Positions 16,081 through 24,491 of a DNA stretch of 62,129 nucleotides are shown in pieces. Position 1 is the stretch's first letter; every line of letters begins with the position of its first letter. The position numbers and the translations under genes were made by a program. A model generated the notes under the pieces. That model was not told the origin of the DNA and ran no database searches. It saw only the letters and a program-made list of their open reading frames with translations. This stretch comes from Tepidibacter mesophilus (lineage in GTDB: Bacteria > Bacillota > Clostridia > Peptostreptococcales > Peptostreptococcaceae): NCBI RefSeq assembly GCF_002724055.1, contig NZ_BDQY01000021.1, positions 1 through 62,129 of the forward strand. Reading direction: 5' to 3'.

Positions 16081-16251
16081 ACAATTAATGGTATAATTAG
16101 ATTAATAGTTGTAGCTCCTATTCTTTTAATCATAATTGTACCTTTTTATGTTATACTACTATTTGTAATAAATTATTTAGGGATAATACCCATGATGGCT
16201 AAAGACATTAGGTATATAAGAGAAAAGATTGATATAACCAATAAGCTTTAG
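16081..16251 (+). pseudogene. Remnant of a membrane peptide gene without a usable start
   Basis: An open frame of 56 codons encodes a strongly hydrophobic segment (LLIIIVPFYVILLFVINYLG) followed by a basic tail (MAKDIRYIREKIDITNKL). There is no ATG, GTG or TTG before the membrane segment and no ribosome site. The stop is followed within 8 nt by a good terminator, so the end of a transcription unit is preserved. It is most simply a gene that lost its 5' part. Use of a rare ATT or ATA start is a less likely alternative. Confidence 0.35.
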
Positions 16252-16258
16252 TTTAAGG

Positions 16259-16282
16259 TGACCTAATTATAGGTCATTTTTT
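16259..16282 (+). terminator. Terminator after the membrane-peptide remnant
   Basis: TGACCTA and TAGGTCA pair around an ATTA loop and are followed by T6. Confidence 0.8.
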
Positions 16283-16305
16283 AGATTATGTGTATTTATC
16301 TGCAA

Positions 16306-16370
16306 GCTAAAAGTTCTAAGACTCCATCATCTTAAGGCTGAGGATAAGAACTTAACAGCTTCTGAATTAG
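16306..16370 (+). repeat. Nested hairpin element R3, copy a, in the leader of the ClC gene
   Basis: The element shares nearly all of its bases with 54527-54590. Three nested pairings are possible: GCT/AGC at the base, AAGTTCT/AGAACTT, and an inner CTCCA/TGAGG helix with one mismatch. The sequence after it, TTCTGAATTAG, is also shared. It sits 44 nt before the start of the transporter gene. It could be a mobile hairpin or a structured leader RNA. Confidence 0.6.
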
Positions 16371-16413
16371 GTTTTGCTTTATTTTAAGATATTAGAAAGG
16401 AAGGCGTATTAGT

Positions 16414-18006
16414 ATGAAAGATAAGAATAACACCTATAATACTCTGTTTCATTGGCATAATTTTCGTTTGAAATTGGTTATTCAAGGTATAGTAGTAGGT
16501 GCTTTATCTGGTTTGCTAGTAGTACTATACAGATTCTTATTAGAAGAAGTAGGTGATTTAACTCACAAAATTTATATTTTGCAGAAACAGAATAGTTATT
16601 TGATTCCTATTTGGTTTATAACATTAGGTTTGCTTGCTTATATAGTCGGAGTTATGGTAAAAAAAGAACCAATGATTAGTGGAAGTGGAATTCCTCAAGT
16701 AGAAGGAGTTCTACTTAGAAAGCTTAACGTGAATTGGCTTAAAGTAATTGTTGGAAAGTTTATAGGAGGAGTTCTAGCAATCGGGGCAGGTTTGTCTTTA
16801 GGAAGAGAAGGTCCTTCAGTTCAAATAGGAGCTTCTGTTGGGCAAGGGTTCTCAAGAGTTTTCAAAAGGGTAAGGATAGAAGAAAAATATTTAATCACTA
16901 GTGGAGCTAGTGCAGGTCTTGCAGCTGCATTTAATGCACCTTTAGCTGGAGTAATGTTTGCACTAGAGGAAGTTCATAAAAACTTTTATCCATTAGTTTT
17001 ACTATCAGCGATGTCGGCATCACTTACGGCTGATTTTGTATCTAAGAACTTTTTTGGATTAAAACCAGTTTTTGATTTTAAACGTCTTTATATTTTGCCT
17101 CTAAATCAATATATGTATTTAATTATATTAGGGATTATATTGGGAATATTTGGTGTGATTTTTAACAAAACTCTTATAAAAACACAGGATTTTTATATTT
17201 CTAAAAAATGGCTTCCAGTCGAATTTAGACCAATGATACCATTTTTAATAGCAGGAATACTAGGTTTGTTTTTACCACAGGTCTTAGGTGGAGGACATGA
17301 GCTTATAGGTTCTTTAGTTGAAGGAAAGTATACAATAAACATGATATGTATTATTTTAATAATTAAATTTATTTTTACAATGTTAAGTTATGGATCGGGG
17401 GCACCTGGAGGAATATTCCTACCCTTACTTGTAATCGGAGCACTAACTGGGGATTTATATGGAAGTGTTATTGTTAAGTATTTTCATATGGATAGTCAAT
17501 ATATAAGCAATTTTATTGTATTAGCCATGGCAGGATATTTTACAGCTATAGTTAAGGCGCCTATCACAGGTAGTATTTTGATTACAGAGATGACAGGATC
17601 ATTTAGCCATTTACTTCCGTTAACTATTGTTTCTATAATTTCTTATACTGTGACGGATATATTAAATTCAGAACCTATATATGAATCATTACTTGAAAGG
17701 ATTTTAAATAAAAAAGGATATAATGAGTTTCGTGGAGATAAATCTAAAAAAATACTTTTAGAAATTGCAGTATGTATGGGTACTGAGCTTGACGGTAAAA
17801 TGGTTAAAGAAATAAAATGGCCTCATAATACTTTATTAGTAGCTATAAAAAGAGGGGAAGTAGAAATAATACCAACAGGTAAAACTACTATTTCAGCAGG
17901 CGATTATTTAATAGCTCTTGTAAATGAAGATGAAGCCTCAAAAATAACGCAGAGATTAAAATATATGGCAGGTAATTTTATTATAGAAAATGTTAGTAAC
18001 AGCTAA
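16414..18006 (+). CDS. ClC-family chloride transporter with C-terminal TrkA-C (RCK_C) domain
   Basis: The 530-aa protein matches ClC length plus a regulatory tail. The chloride-pathway motifs are GSGIP (residues 90-94), GREGPSVQ with gating Glu132, and GSGAPGGIFLPLLVIG. These are the standard Cl- forms, so it is a Cl-/H+ antiporter or channel. It does not look like a fluoride-specific ClC. Residues about 445-520 form a TrkA-C domain (DGKMVKEIKWPHNTLL, ISAGDYLIALVNEDE), which in related proteins binds a small ligand and gates transport. The ribosome site is AAAGGAAGG. An R3 hairpin element lies in the leader and a terminator follows. Confidence 0.94.
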   Translation: MKDKNNTYNTLFHWHNFRLKLVIQGIVVGALSGLLVVLYRFLLEEVGDLTHKIYILQKQNSYLIPIWFITLGLLAYIVGVMVKKEPMISGSGIPQVEGVLLRKLNVNWLKVIVGKFIGGVLAIGAGLSLGREGPSVQIGASVGQGFSRVFKRVRIEEKYLITSGASAGLAAAFNAPLAGVMFALEEVHKNFYPLVLLSAMSASLTADFVSKNFFGLKPVFDFKRLYILPLNQYMYLIILGIILGIFGVIFNKTLIKTQDFYISKKWLPVEFRPMIPFLIAGILGLFLPQVLGGGHELIGSLVEGKYTINMICIILIIKFIFTMLSYGSGAPGGIFLPLLVIGALTGDLYGSVIVKYFHMDSQYISNFIVLAMAGYFTAIVKAPITGSILITEMTGSFSHLLPLTIVSIISYTVTDILNSEPIYESLLERILNKKGYNEFRGDKSKKILLEIAVCMGTELDGKMVKEIKWPHNTLLVAIKRGEVEIIPTGKTTISAGDYLIALVNEDEASKITQRLKYMAGNFIIENVSNS

Positions 18007-18021
18007 AAATTTATATTATAT

Positions 18022-18055
18022 AAAAAACATTCCTCATTTTTAAGGAATGTTTTTT
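18022..18055. terminator. Bidirectional terminator between ClC and uvsE
   Basis: AAAAAACATTCCT pairs with AAGGAATGTTTTTT around a short loop. The uvsE stop codon is inside it, so it serves both converging genes. Confidence 0.85.
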
Positions 18056-18948
18056 AGTATATGCATTATATTTAGAACGGCTTTGTCTTTTTGTTTTGCT
18101 TCAACCATAAGATCAAAATCATATTTATCCATAACTTTCAAAATATAACTTAAATCTGTTTTATTTATATAATCATTATGCCTTTTATCAAGATTATTAT
18201 CACGACCACTACTTATATGAAGTTTAGGTATTAGGTTTGTATCTTCCCATGTAGTTACTATATCAGATATATAATTTTCAATATCTACATTATTAGGATT
18301 GTTACACTTATGATGATGAATGTCTAAAACTATTGGGATATTAGTTTTTGAACTTATATAAAGGACATCTTCAACTGTAAATGATTTATCATCATTTTCA
18401 AGTCTTATCATACTTTTCACATTATTATGTAATTTATTGAAAACTTCTATAAATCTTTGAGTAGCAGAGTCTTTATCATTGTATACTCCACCTGTATGAA
18501 TTATCATATCATTTCCAGAGAGTCTTTTTAGTATATCATAGTGGTATTTAAGGTTGATAATACTATTTTTAACTACTTTTTCATTTGGACTATTTAAAAC
18601 CGTAAACTGATCTGGATGCATAGAAAGTCTTATATTGTATTGTGTAACTATACCTGATATATCATTCATTATACTTAATATTTCATCGTCTTTTTTCCAA
18701 TTCCAATCAAAGTCATTTATAACGTCTGGATGTGTTACGAGTGGAAGTAATCTACTACTTACTCTATACATGTATATATTGTTTTTAATATTCCAAAGGA
18801 GAATGTCTTTTACTAGATAGAGGTTATTTATTATTTTATCTCTTAGATAATCTATTCCATATTTATAAATTGAATTTAATCTGCAATCATTGAATTTTCT
18901 AGGTTGTAAGTTTGTATTTATACAAGCATATCCAATCTTTTGAAGCAT
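18040..18948 (-). CDS. uvsE: UV DNA damage endonuclease
   Basis: The 302-aa protein is a TIM-barrel metal-dependent endonuclease that nicks DNA 5' to UV photoproducts. Family hallmarks are the N-terminal IGYACINTNL, RVSSRLLPLVTHPD, RLSMHPDQFTVLNSP, MIIHTGGVYNDKD, IRLENDD and VLDIHHHKCNNP; these supply the metal-binding His, Glu and Asp residues. It acts in an alternative excision-repair pathway common in spore formers. GAAGGTG lies upstream of the ATG. It is monocistronic and convergent with the ClC gene. Confidence 0.95.
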   Translation of the reverse strand: MLQKIGYACINTNLQPRKFNDCRLNSIYKYGIDYLRDKIINNLYLVKDILLWNIKNNIYMYRVSSRLLPLVTHPDVINDFDWNWKKDDEILSIMNDISGIVTQYNIRLSMHPDQFTVLNSPNEKVVKNSIINLKYHYDILKRLSGNDMIIHTGGVYNDKDSATQRFIEVFNKLHNNVKSMIRLENDDKSFTVEDVLYISSKTNIPIVLDIHHHKCNNPNNVDIENYISDIVTTWEDTNLIPKLHISSGRDNNLDKRHNDYINKTDLSYILKVMDKYDFDLMVEAKQKDKAVLNIMHILKNIP

Positions 18949-19089
18949 TTTATCACCTTCTTATTTAATTAACTTAAGTCTTATTTTACTACAAAAACAA
19001 TATATTATAAGTAGAATTTTAATATTTAAGTTAAAGCATATGATATACTTTAATGGTAAATTATTGAATTGTATAAGGAGGGGGTGAAT

Positions 19090-19731
19090 ATGTTTAATAG
19101 GAAAAAATATATAATATTGTTTTTTATATTGTGTACTATTTTAGCAGGATGTACAAATAAAAATAATATAAATGACGTATCTGATTTGATTCCAAAAGGT
19201 TGGAATATACTTGAAAAAGTAGAAGGAGATTTAAATGAAGATAATATAAATGATATAGCAGTTGTAATAGAAGGAACTAGTGAAGTAGAGGATGGAGCTC
19301 CAAATAGAGAACTGTTAATAGCTTTTGGAAATAAAGATGGTACATATACTATTTCAACAAAAGTTGAAAGTGCAATATTGAAAGCTGATGAAGGAGGAGT
19401 TTGGGGAGATCCATTCGAAGGAATATCAATAGATAAAGGTTCTATTTTAATCAGTTTTTATGGTGGTAGTAATTGGAGATGGTATGGAAAGTATAGATTC
19501 AGATATCAAGATAATGATTGGTATCTAATTGGAGCTACAGTAGGTTCTTTTCATACTTCTACAAATGAGTATACTCAAGAAATGGATTATAACTTATTAA
19601 CAGGAGAATATATAGAAAAAAAAGCCGGTGAAAATGGAGTTATACAAACAACAAAAGGGAATAGAGGTAAAAGAGATCTTTTAAAACTTGGGGATTTTGT
19701 AGCTAGTGATGGGGAAGAAAATATTAAATAA
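19090..19731 (+). CDS. Lipoprotein with FG-GAP/VCBS-like region
   Basis: A start at ATG 19090 (213 aa) fits AAGGAGGGGG 5 nt upstream; a TTG 21 nt earlier precedes the ribosome site and is rejected. Lipobox ILAGC places the lipid on Cys20. The mature domain has LNEDNINDIAVVIEG, an Asp/Asn-rich calcium-loop-like motif, and a beta-rich body with SFYGGSNWRWYGKYRFRYQ. Similar lipoproteins in Firmicutes have no known role. It is followed after 59 bp by a run of small genes. Confidence 0.82.
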   Translation: MFNRKKYIILFFILCTILAGCTNKNNINDVSDLIPKGWNILEKVEGDLNEDNINDIAVVIEGTSEVEDGAPNRELLIAFGNKDGTYTISTKVESAILKADEGGVWGDPFEGISIDKGSILISFYGGSNWRWYGKYRFRYQDNDWYLIGATVGSFHTSTNEYTQEMDYNLLTGEYIEKKAGENGVIQTTKGNRGKRDLLKLGDFVASDGEENIK

Positions 19732-19790
19732 AGATAGAATAAAAAACTATGGTTCATATGTAGCAAATGATTAAGGAATAGGGGGTTAAT

Positions 19791-20261
19791 ATGATAAATA
19801 AGCTTGTACCAGAAAATTTTATAGTTCCACAAAAGTTAGAGACTGAAATATTCAGACTCAGAATGTTAACAACTGACGATGTTGAAAAAGATTACGAAGC
19901 TGTGATGTCAAGTAGAGACCATTTACTTACTCTATCAGGTGAAGATGATGAGTATGCATGGCCAAGAAAAGATATGACAATTGAAGAAAATTTGAAAGAT
20001 TTACAAAGACACCAAAATGAATTTTTAGAAAGAACAGCATTTACATATACAGTAATGAGTTTAGATGAGAAAATATGCTTAGGATGTGTGTATATAAATA
20101 TAAGTGAGAAAAAGAATTTTGATGCAGAGGTATATTTATGGGCAAGAGCAAGTGAAATAGAAAATGGACTGGAAGAAATACTTTTTGAAACAGTTAAAAA
20201 TTGGATTAAAGAGGATTGGCCTTTTGAAAAGGTAGATTATCCGCAACGTGAAATATATTAA
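19791..20261 (+). CDS. GNAT-like N-acetyltransferase, possibly degenerate
   Basis: The 156-aa protein has the GNAT order: FRLRMLTTDDVEKDYEAV (first strand and helix), TYTVMSLDEKICLGCVYIN (central strands), and a terminal part with LFETVKNWIKEDWPFEKVDY. The usual acetyl-CoA loop (Q/RxxGxG/A) is not evident; the region AEVYLWARASEIENGLEEI lies where it would be. It may therefore be inactive or an unusual variant. GGGGG lies ahead of the ATG. The zinc-ribbon gene follows after 18 bp. Confidence 0.75.
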   Translation: MINKLVPENFIVPQKLETEIFRLRMLTTDDVEKDYEAVMSSRDHLLTLSGEDDEYAWPRKDMTIEENLKDLQRHQNEFLERTAFTYTVMSLDEKICLGCVYINISEKKNFDAEVYLWARASEIENGLEEILFETVKNWIKEDWPFEKVDYPQREIY

Positions 20262-20279
20262 AAATAGGAGGATTATACT

Positions 20280-20474
20280 ATGGAAAAACAGAGAAAAGAA
20301 TGTCCTGAATGTGGTTGCAAAGAAATTGGGCAAGGTAAATTACCAACAGTATTAAGACCTATTAATGCTGTGATTGCTTCTTCAGAAGTTAGAGCAGAAG
20401 TATGTACTAATTGTGGTTATATATTAAATATGAGAGTATTAGAACCAGAGAAATTTAAAAAATCTCTTATTTAG
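20280..20474 (+). CDS. Small zinc-ribbon protein
   Basis: The 64-aa protein has two knuckles, CPECGC (Cys8, Cys11) and CTNCGY (Cys42, Cys45), the classic four-Cys ribbon. Between them lies a loop with LRPINAVIASSEVRAE. Such small ribbons bind nucleic acid or act as adaptors; the partner is unknown. AGGAGG precedes the ATG. It sits between two GNAT genes in the same direction. Confidence 0.82.
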   Translation: MEKQRKECPECGCKEIGQGKLPTVLRPINAVIASSEVRAEVCTNCGYILNMRVLEPEKFKKSLI

Positions 20475-20520
20475 AGAAATTAAAATTTTGAATAAATTGT
20501 ATAGAGCGAGGTGATATTTT

Positions 20521-21054
20521 ATGAAAGAAATAAAAATAAATAGTGGAAAATTTATAATTAGAAAAACTTTAAAATCAGATGCAAATGAATTATTAAATTA
20601 TCTTGATTTAATTAGCAAAGAATCAGACTACTTAACATTTGGAGAAGGGGAACTTAGTAGAACTATCGAGCAGGAAGAAGAATTTATTGAAATTGCTAAT
20701 AACAAAAATAATAGCTTATTTATAGTAGCGGAGATGGGTGGGAAAATAATAGGTAATTTGAATTTTCAAGCGGGTCAAAGAAAAAGAATTGCTCATACAG
20801 GGGAATTTGGAGTTAGTGTTTTAAAAGAGTATTGGGGAAATGGAATAGGAAAAGAATTAATTAAATATTTGATTGAATGGAGTAAAAATTCAGGATTAAT
20901 AAGAAAAATAAATTTGAGGGTTAGGACAGATAATACTACAGCTATTAAATTATATAAGAAACTTGGATTTTTAGAAGAAGGAATTATAAAAAGAGATTTT
21001 TTGATTGACGATAAATTTTATGACTCTTTATCAATGGGATTGTTAATTGACTAA
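20521..21054 (+). CDS. GNAT family N-acetyltransferase
   Basis: The 177-aa protein has the full GNAT fold. FIIRKTLKSDANELL starts it; FIVAEMGGKIIGNLNF is the central strand pair; FGVSVLKEYWGNGIGKELI contains the acetyl-CoA loop in the form WGNGIG; RVRTDNTTAIKLYKKLGF is the C-terminal conserved helix. The RimI/RimL-like form suggests acetylation of an amine on a protein or small molecule. GAGGTG lies before the ATG. A strong terminator ends the run. Confidence 0.92.
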   Translation: MKEIKINSGKFIIRKTLKSDANELLNYLDLISKESDYLTFGEGELSRTIEQEEEFIEIANNKNNSLFIVAEMGGKIIGNLNFQAGQRKRIAHTGEFGVSVLKEYWGNGIGKELIKYLIEWSKNSGLIRKINLRVRTDNTTAIKLYKKLGFLEEGIIKRDFLIDDKFYDSLSMGLLID

Positions 21055-21110
21055 ATAATTTAAAGAGCAAATCTACATTAACAATAGATTCGCTCTTTAA
21101 ATTATTATTT
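21054..21110 (+). terminator. Strong terminator after the acetyltransferase gene
   Basis: AATAATTTAAAGAGC pairs with GCTCTTTAAATTATT, with a further inner AATCTA/TAGATT helix. Confidence 0.85.
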
Positions 21111-21140
21111 CATTCATAATTCAACAAAGTTATGAGTTTA

Positions 21141-21266
21141 TTATTCTTCTTTTTCAAAAACTAAATCGAATTGTTTAATTACTCCATGAGTTCTGAATAA
21201 TGAAGGGATAAAACTAACGAATCTCCAACCTTCTACACTTGCTTCAACATAAGTATATTTATACAT
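21141..21266 (-). CDS. DUF4177-like small protein, internally shortened
   Basis: A minus-strand frame encodes 41 aa beginning MYKYTYVEASVEGWRF and ending FDLVFEKEE. This matches both ends of the DUF4177 family (MYEYK..., the central EGWRLVQIVP-like stretch, and terminal LIFEKE). Known members are about 60 aa. The stretch between the first strand and the EGW motif appears to be missing about 18 residues. An earlier in-frame ATG at 21287 would add seven residues. A GGTGAGGT site lies upstream at a somewhat long spacing. It may be a decayed or a short natural variant. Confidence 0.5.
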   Translation of the reverse strand: MYKYTYVEASVEGWRFVSFIPSLFRTHGVIKQFDLVFEKEE

Positions 21267-21307
21267 ATAATCTGATACCTCACCCATAAAATATCAGGTA
21301 ATGAAGG

Positions 21308-22219
21308 CTATTCTTTGTTACTATATCCAACTATAACTTTTAAAGCTCTTTTCTTTATTTCAAATGTAGCAGGGAATGTTCCTCCATCTTCACCGTCTAC
21401 ATCTATAAGTAAATTATCCTTGCTCAAGCAATCTACCTTTAAGTTGTCAGTTTGTAGATATATTACATTAGGATCGTTTATATGTTCTCCTGAGAATATC
21501 TTCAAAAATACTCCTGCTGTATTTAGAGCGTAAGATTTTTTGATTATACATACATCGAATAACCCATCGTCTATATCAGCTTTTGGTGCAAAGTTTGAAA
21601 AACCTCCTGCTGATTTAGAGTTTAAGACTAAAAATAACAAGGCTTCAGTTTCTAAAACTTCATTATCACATTCAAATCTGAATTTGAGTGTTTCAAATAA
21701 TTGCTTCGGAACTTCCTTTATACCCTGAGCATAGTAGGCAAGGCTTCCAAATGCAGTTTTTGATTTAACTGGAGTTTTAATAGCTATGTCAGCTAAAAGT
21801 CCGGCAGCTGCAACGTTTATAAAATACTTATCATTGACCTTACATAAATCTATTTCTTTTATAATATTATTTTTAATAATAGAACAAACTCCTTCGATTG
21901 AGGTTGGAAGGTTTAAATATTTTCCAAGGTCATTTACAGTTCCAGCAGGAAGGATTAGAAGTGGAACGTCTATATTATTTTTGGCTACTGCATTTATAAC
22001 ATTATTTACAGTTCCATCTCCTCCGACTATTATTAACAAATCATAATTTTCATCTTTCATTTTTAAAACTTCACCCGAGTAGTCAAAATCTATAGTAGTG
22101 TCTACTTTGTCAACTTCCTTTAATGTATTATCAAGTATTAATCTCCCGACTATAATTTCTAAATTCTTTTGAAGTGTTTGGGTTCCTGAAGATGGATTGT
22201 TTATTATTTTAACCTTCAT
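21308..22219 (-). CDS. Diacylglycerol/lipid kinase family protein (YegS/BmrU-like)
   Basis: The 303-aa protein has the DAGK catalytic domain. NNPSSGTQT starts it, LLIIVGGDGTVNNVINAV is the nucleotide-binding loop, LPAGTVNDLGKYLNLP is the conserved NDxG segment, and GGFSNFAPKADIDDGLFDVCI is the C-terminal beta-sandwich motif. It phosphorylates a lipid such as diacylglycerol, or acts as a relative of sphingosine kinase; the substrate cannot be told. Its ATG overlaps the stop of the upstream 81-aa gene (TAATG), so the two are translationally coupled. Confidence 0.92.
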   Translation of the reverse strand: MKVKIINNPSSGTQTLQKNLEIIVGRLILDNTLKEVDKVDTTIDFDYSGEVLKMKDENYDLLIIVGGDGTVNNVINAVAKNNIDVPLLILPAGTVNDLGKYLNLPTSIEGVCSIIKNNIIKEIDLCKVNDKYFINVAAAGLLADIAIKTPVKSKTAFGSLAYYAQGIKEVPKQLFETLKFRFECDNEVLETEALLFLVLNSKSAGGFSNFAPKADIDDGLFDVCIIKKSYALNTAGVFLKIFSGEHINDPNVIYLQTDNLKVDCLSKDNLLIDVDGEDGGTFPATFEIKKRALKVIVGYSNKE

Positions 22220-22464
22220 TATCTATTAATAAATGAAGCGCCTAGATATTTTTTTATATCTTCGTCACAACTAAAAAAGTCTATTAAAATTTCTTTACCC
22301 GTTTCTTCAAAATGAACCAAAACTTCACAATCCCCATCTAAAAAGAATTTTTTAACTGTGCTTTCTTTAATTTCCCTTACTTTTATTAAATCTTTTTTCT
22401 TTTTTTCAAAGTCTTTAATAAAATATGAACCAAGTGGTCTTATTATTTTTGTATACCTATTCAT
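22219..22464 (-). CDS. Hypothetical 81-aa protein coupled to the lipid kinase
   Basis: The product is small, basic in its first half (KDFEKKKKDLIKVREIK) and acidic in its second. The alternation LDGDCEVLVHFEETGKEILIDFF predicts two or three beta strands. I recognise no family. The ribosome site GGAGGTAT lies before the ATG. Its stop overlaps the kinase start, so it probably works with that enzyme. Confidence 0.75.
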   Translation of the reverse strand: MNRYTKIIRPLGSYFIKDFEKKKKDLIKVREIKESTVKKFFLDGDCEVLVHFEETGKEILIDFFSCDEDIKKYLGASFINR

Positions 22465-22541
22465 GAAATACCTCCAATTGCAAATTAAAATTTGATATAA
22501 TATTTTAGGTTATTAAAATATTATATCAAGGAGAGAGTCTA

Positions 22542-23264
22542 ATGCCTAGTATAAAAAAGGATGATATTAACTTAGGAATAGATTATTGTTTAAAAAATGA
22601 TCTTTTTAAAGAACTTAATGATTTATATAATAGTATACCCAATGGAGACTGTATAGGATGTGGAAAATGTTGTATGGAATCTGTTGGAGCAAATTTAGTA
22701 GAATTTTTGAATATATATAATTATTTAAATGAAAATAAAAATATAAATAATATGGTTATGGGAAAAATACTAGATTATTATTTCCTAGAGTACGAGAAAA
22801 AGATGCCATGTCCATTTAAAAATTCTAATAATATGTGTTTAATATATGAGGTAAGGCCTCTTAATTGTAGGATATACGGACATTGGACAAAAGAAGATTA
22901 CAATAAAAATTATGAGAGAATAAAAAAAGACAATATAGAGTTTGCAAGATATATGGAAGATGAGCATAATATTAAGATAGATGAAAATATATTGAAATAC
23001 AAGATAGAGTACTGTAAGGAGTTTAAGCCGAGTTTAGATTATATGAACAAAGATAAGAGAATGAAGTATTATGATAAAGGTATGGTCATTGATTCCAAGC
23101 TTTACTCTAAAGGAATTATGGATATTGATTTTAGAGATAGAGGAATTGTAGAGTATTTTATAGAATCTATGTTCTTTAACAATGTTGCAAGCAATATAAA
23201 GATGAATATAACTAAGAGTAATTCATATAAGATACTAAAAAGAGTTAAGTCTCTTGTCATATAG
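22542..23264 (+). CDS. YkgJ-type Cys-cluster (CxxCxxCC) protein
   Basis: The 240-aa protein carries the PF03692 signature. Cys37, Cys40, Cys43 and Cys44 lie in GDCIGCGKCC. Further conserved motifs are CPFKNSNNMCLIYEVRPLNC and IYGHW. These residues probably bind a metal or Fe-S cluster. Function of the family is not settled. It is divergent from the lipid kinase operon, with a 77-bp shared upstream region, and has GGAGAG before its ATG. An array of R1 repeats follows the stop immediately. Confidence 0.88.
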   Translation: MPSIKKDDINLGIDYCLKNDLFKELNDLYNSIPNGDCIGCGKCCMESVGANLVEFLNIYNYLNENKNINNMVMGKILDYYFLEYEKKMPCPFKNSNNMCLIYEVRPLNCRIYGHWTKEDYNKNYERIKKDNIEFARYMEDEHNIKIDENILKYKIEYCKEFKPSLDYMNKDKRMKYYDKGMVIDSKLYSKGIMDIDFRDRGIVEYFIESMFFNNVASNIKMNITKSNSYKILKRVKSLVI

Positions 23265-23562
23265 AAAATTATAACATTGATAGAGGAGCTAAACTTGCAA
23301 CTATTTTTAAGCAACAGAGTCGCAAGACTTGTTGGCGTCATGAGCGTAGCGAATTTTGAGAACGGGAGCCTGTAAGGATCGTTGGCGACATGAGTCACCG
23401 GGTTAGCGAGTAGACGAATTTCTTGTTCTATAGGAAATTATAACATTTTTGTTTTGTGGAGAACTTGTCAAGAAAGAGATACTTACGACTATTTTTAAGC
23501 AACGGAGCCTGTAAGGATCGTTGGCGATATGAGTCACCGCGCTAGCGAGTAGACGAATTTCT
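23265..23562 (+). repeat. Tandem array of R1 repeats (copies d1, d2, e)
   Basis: The whole intergenic space is made of R1 units. The first (23265-23356) has TTGCAACTATTTTTAAGCAA and ends GTAGCGAATTTT. A partial second unit follows directly (23357-23425) with GGAGCCTGTAAGGATCGTTG and GAGTAGACGAATTTC. The third (23430-23562) begins again with AGGAAATTATAACAT and ends in the same tail. d2 and e share TGTAAGGATCGTTGGCGA and a GAGTCACCG tail not seen in copies a or b, so they are recent duplicates. Confidence 0.85.
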
Positions 23563-23585
23563 TGTTTTAAGAAAAGAGGGATAGT

Positions 23586-24491
23586 ATGGAACTAGAGAAA
23601 ATAAAAGGACATAGCTATTATATAAAGGGAGGAACTAATTCTGGAGTTTATGTATTTAAGAATAAATACGTACTTGTTATAGATCCTGGACTTTCAAATT
23701 CTAGAGCACATAGACTTATAAAGTTATTTGATAGTAAGGGTCTTCGTGTGAAGTATATACTTAATACTCATGAACACTCAGATCATCATGGTGCAAGTGA
23801 GGTATTGTTAGATTATTATAGTGGAGCCAAGTCTATATCATCAAGAGATGCAAAAACTTTTATAGAGAATCCGTATTTATTTTCTACTTATGTATACGGT
23901 GGAAGGTCTAATAAATTACTCGATGATTATTTCAAAAATAGAAAGAATAAATTTAGCATAGATGAGGTAGTCTGTGATGGTGATATAAAGTTAAATGATG
24001 AAAAATTTAAAATAATAGATCTTAAAGGTCATAGCATAGGATCTATAGGTATATTAACTGAGGATAAGGTATTATATCTTGGAGATTCTTTATTTAATGA
24101 AAGCATTTTAGAAAAATATAATTTTCCTTTTTTATTCGATATATCTGAGCAGTTAAATACTTTAGATAAAATAAAGGAAATAGATTTTGAGTTTTGCGTT
24201 ATGGGTCATTCAAATGCTTTATTGAATAAAGAAGAGGCTTTGAAATTAGTACAGATAAATAAAGAGGTTATATACAAATATTTAAATCAAATAAGAGAGT
24301 TTTTGACTACACCATATACTAGAGAAGACCTATTAAAAGATATTATAGAATACAACGAGCTTAAGTTAAACTATAAAGAATATTATTTTTCGAATGCTAC
24401 CCTATCTTCTATGATTTCGTATCTTGTAGAATATGGAGAAATAGATTATCAATTCGAAAATGGAAAAATGTATTATTATATAATAAGATAA
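23586..24491 (+). CDS. MBL-fold metallohydrolase
   Basis: The 301-aa protein is a metallo-beta-lactamase-fold enzyme. The dinuclear metal site is formed by NTHEHSDHHG (His62, His64, Asp66, His67). Downstream ligands lie in LKGHSIGSIG, LYLGDSLF and VMGHSN. A C-terminal helical and winged-helix-like tail (residues about 225-300) resembles that of LACTB2 or glyoxalase-II relatives. It may hydrolyse a thioester or nucleic acid; the substrate is unknown. GAGGG precedes the ATG. It is flanked by R1 repeats upstream. Confidence 0.88.
   Translation: MELEKIKGHSYYIKGGTNSGVYVFKNKYVLVIDPGLSNSRAHRLIKLFDSKGLRVKYILNTHEHSDHHGASEVLLDYYSGAKSISSRDAKTFIENPYLFSTYVYGGRSNKLLDDYFKNRKNKFSIDEVVCDGDIKLNDEKFKIIDLKGHSIGSIGILTEDKVLYLGDSLFNESILEKYNFPFLFDISEQLNTLDKIKEIDFEFCVMGHSNALLNKEEALKLVQINKEVIYKYLNQIREFLTTPYTREDLLKDIIEYNELKLNYKEYYFSNATLSSMISYLVEYGEIDYQFENGKMYYYIIR

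Noticed and set aside
16290-16413. Fluoride riboswitch before the ClC gene
   Set aside because: The conserved crcB-motif blocks are absent, and the ClC motifs (GSGIP, GREGP) are of the chloride type.
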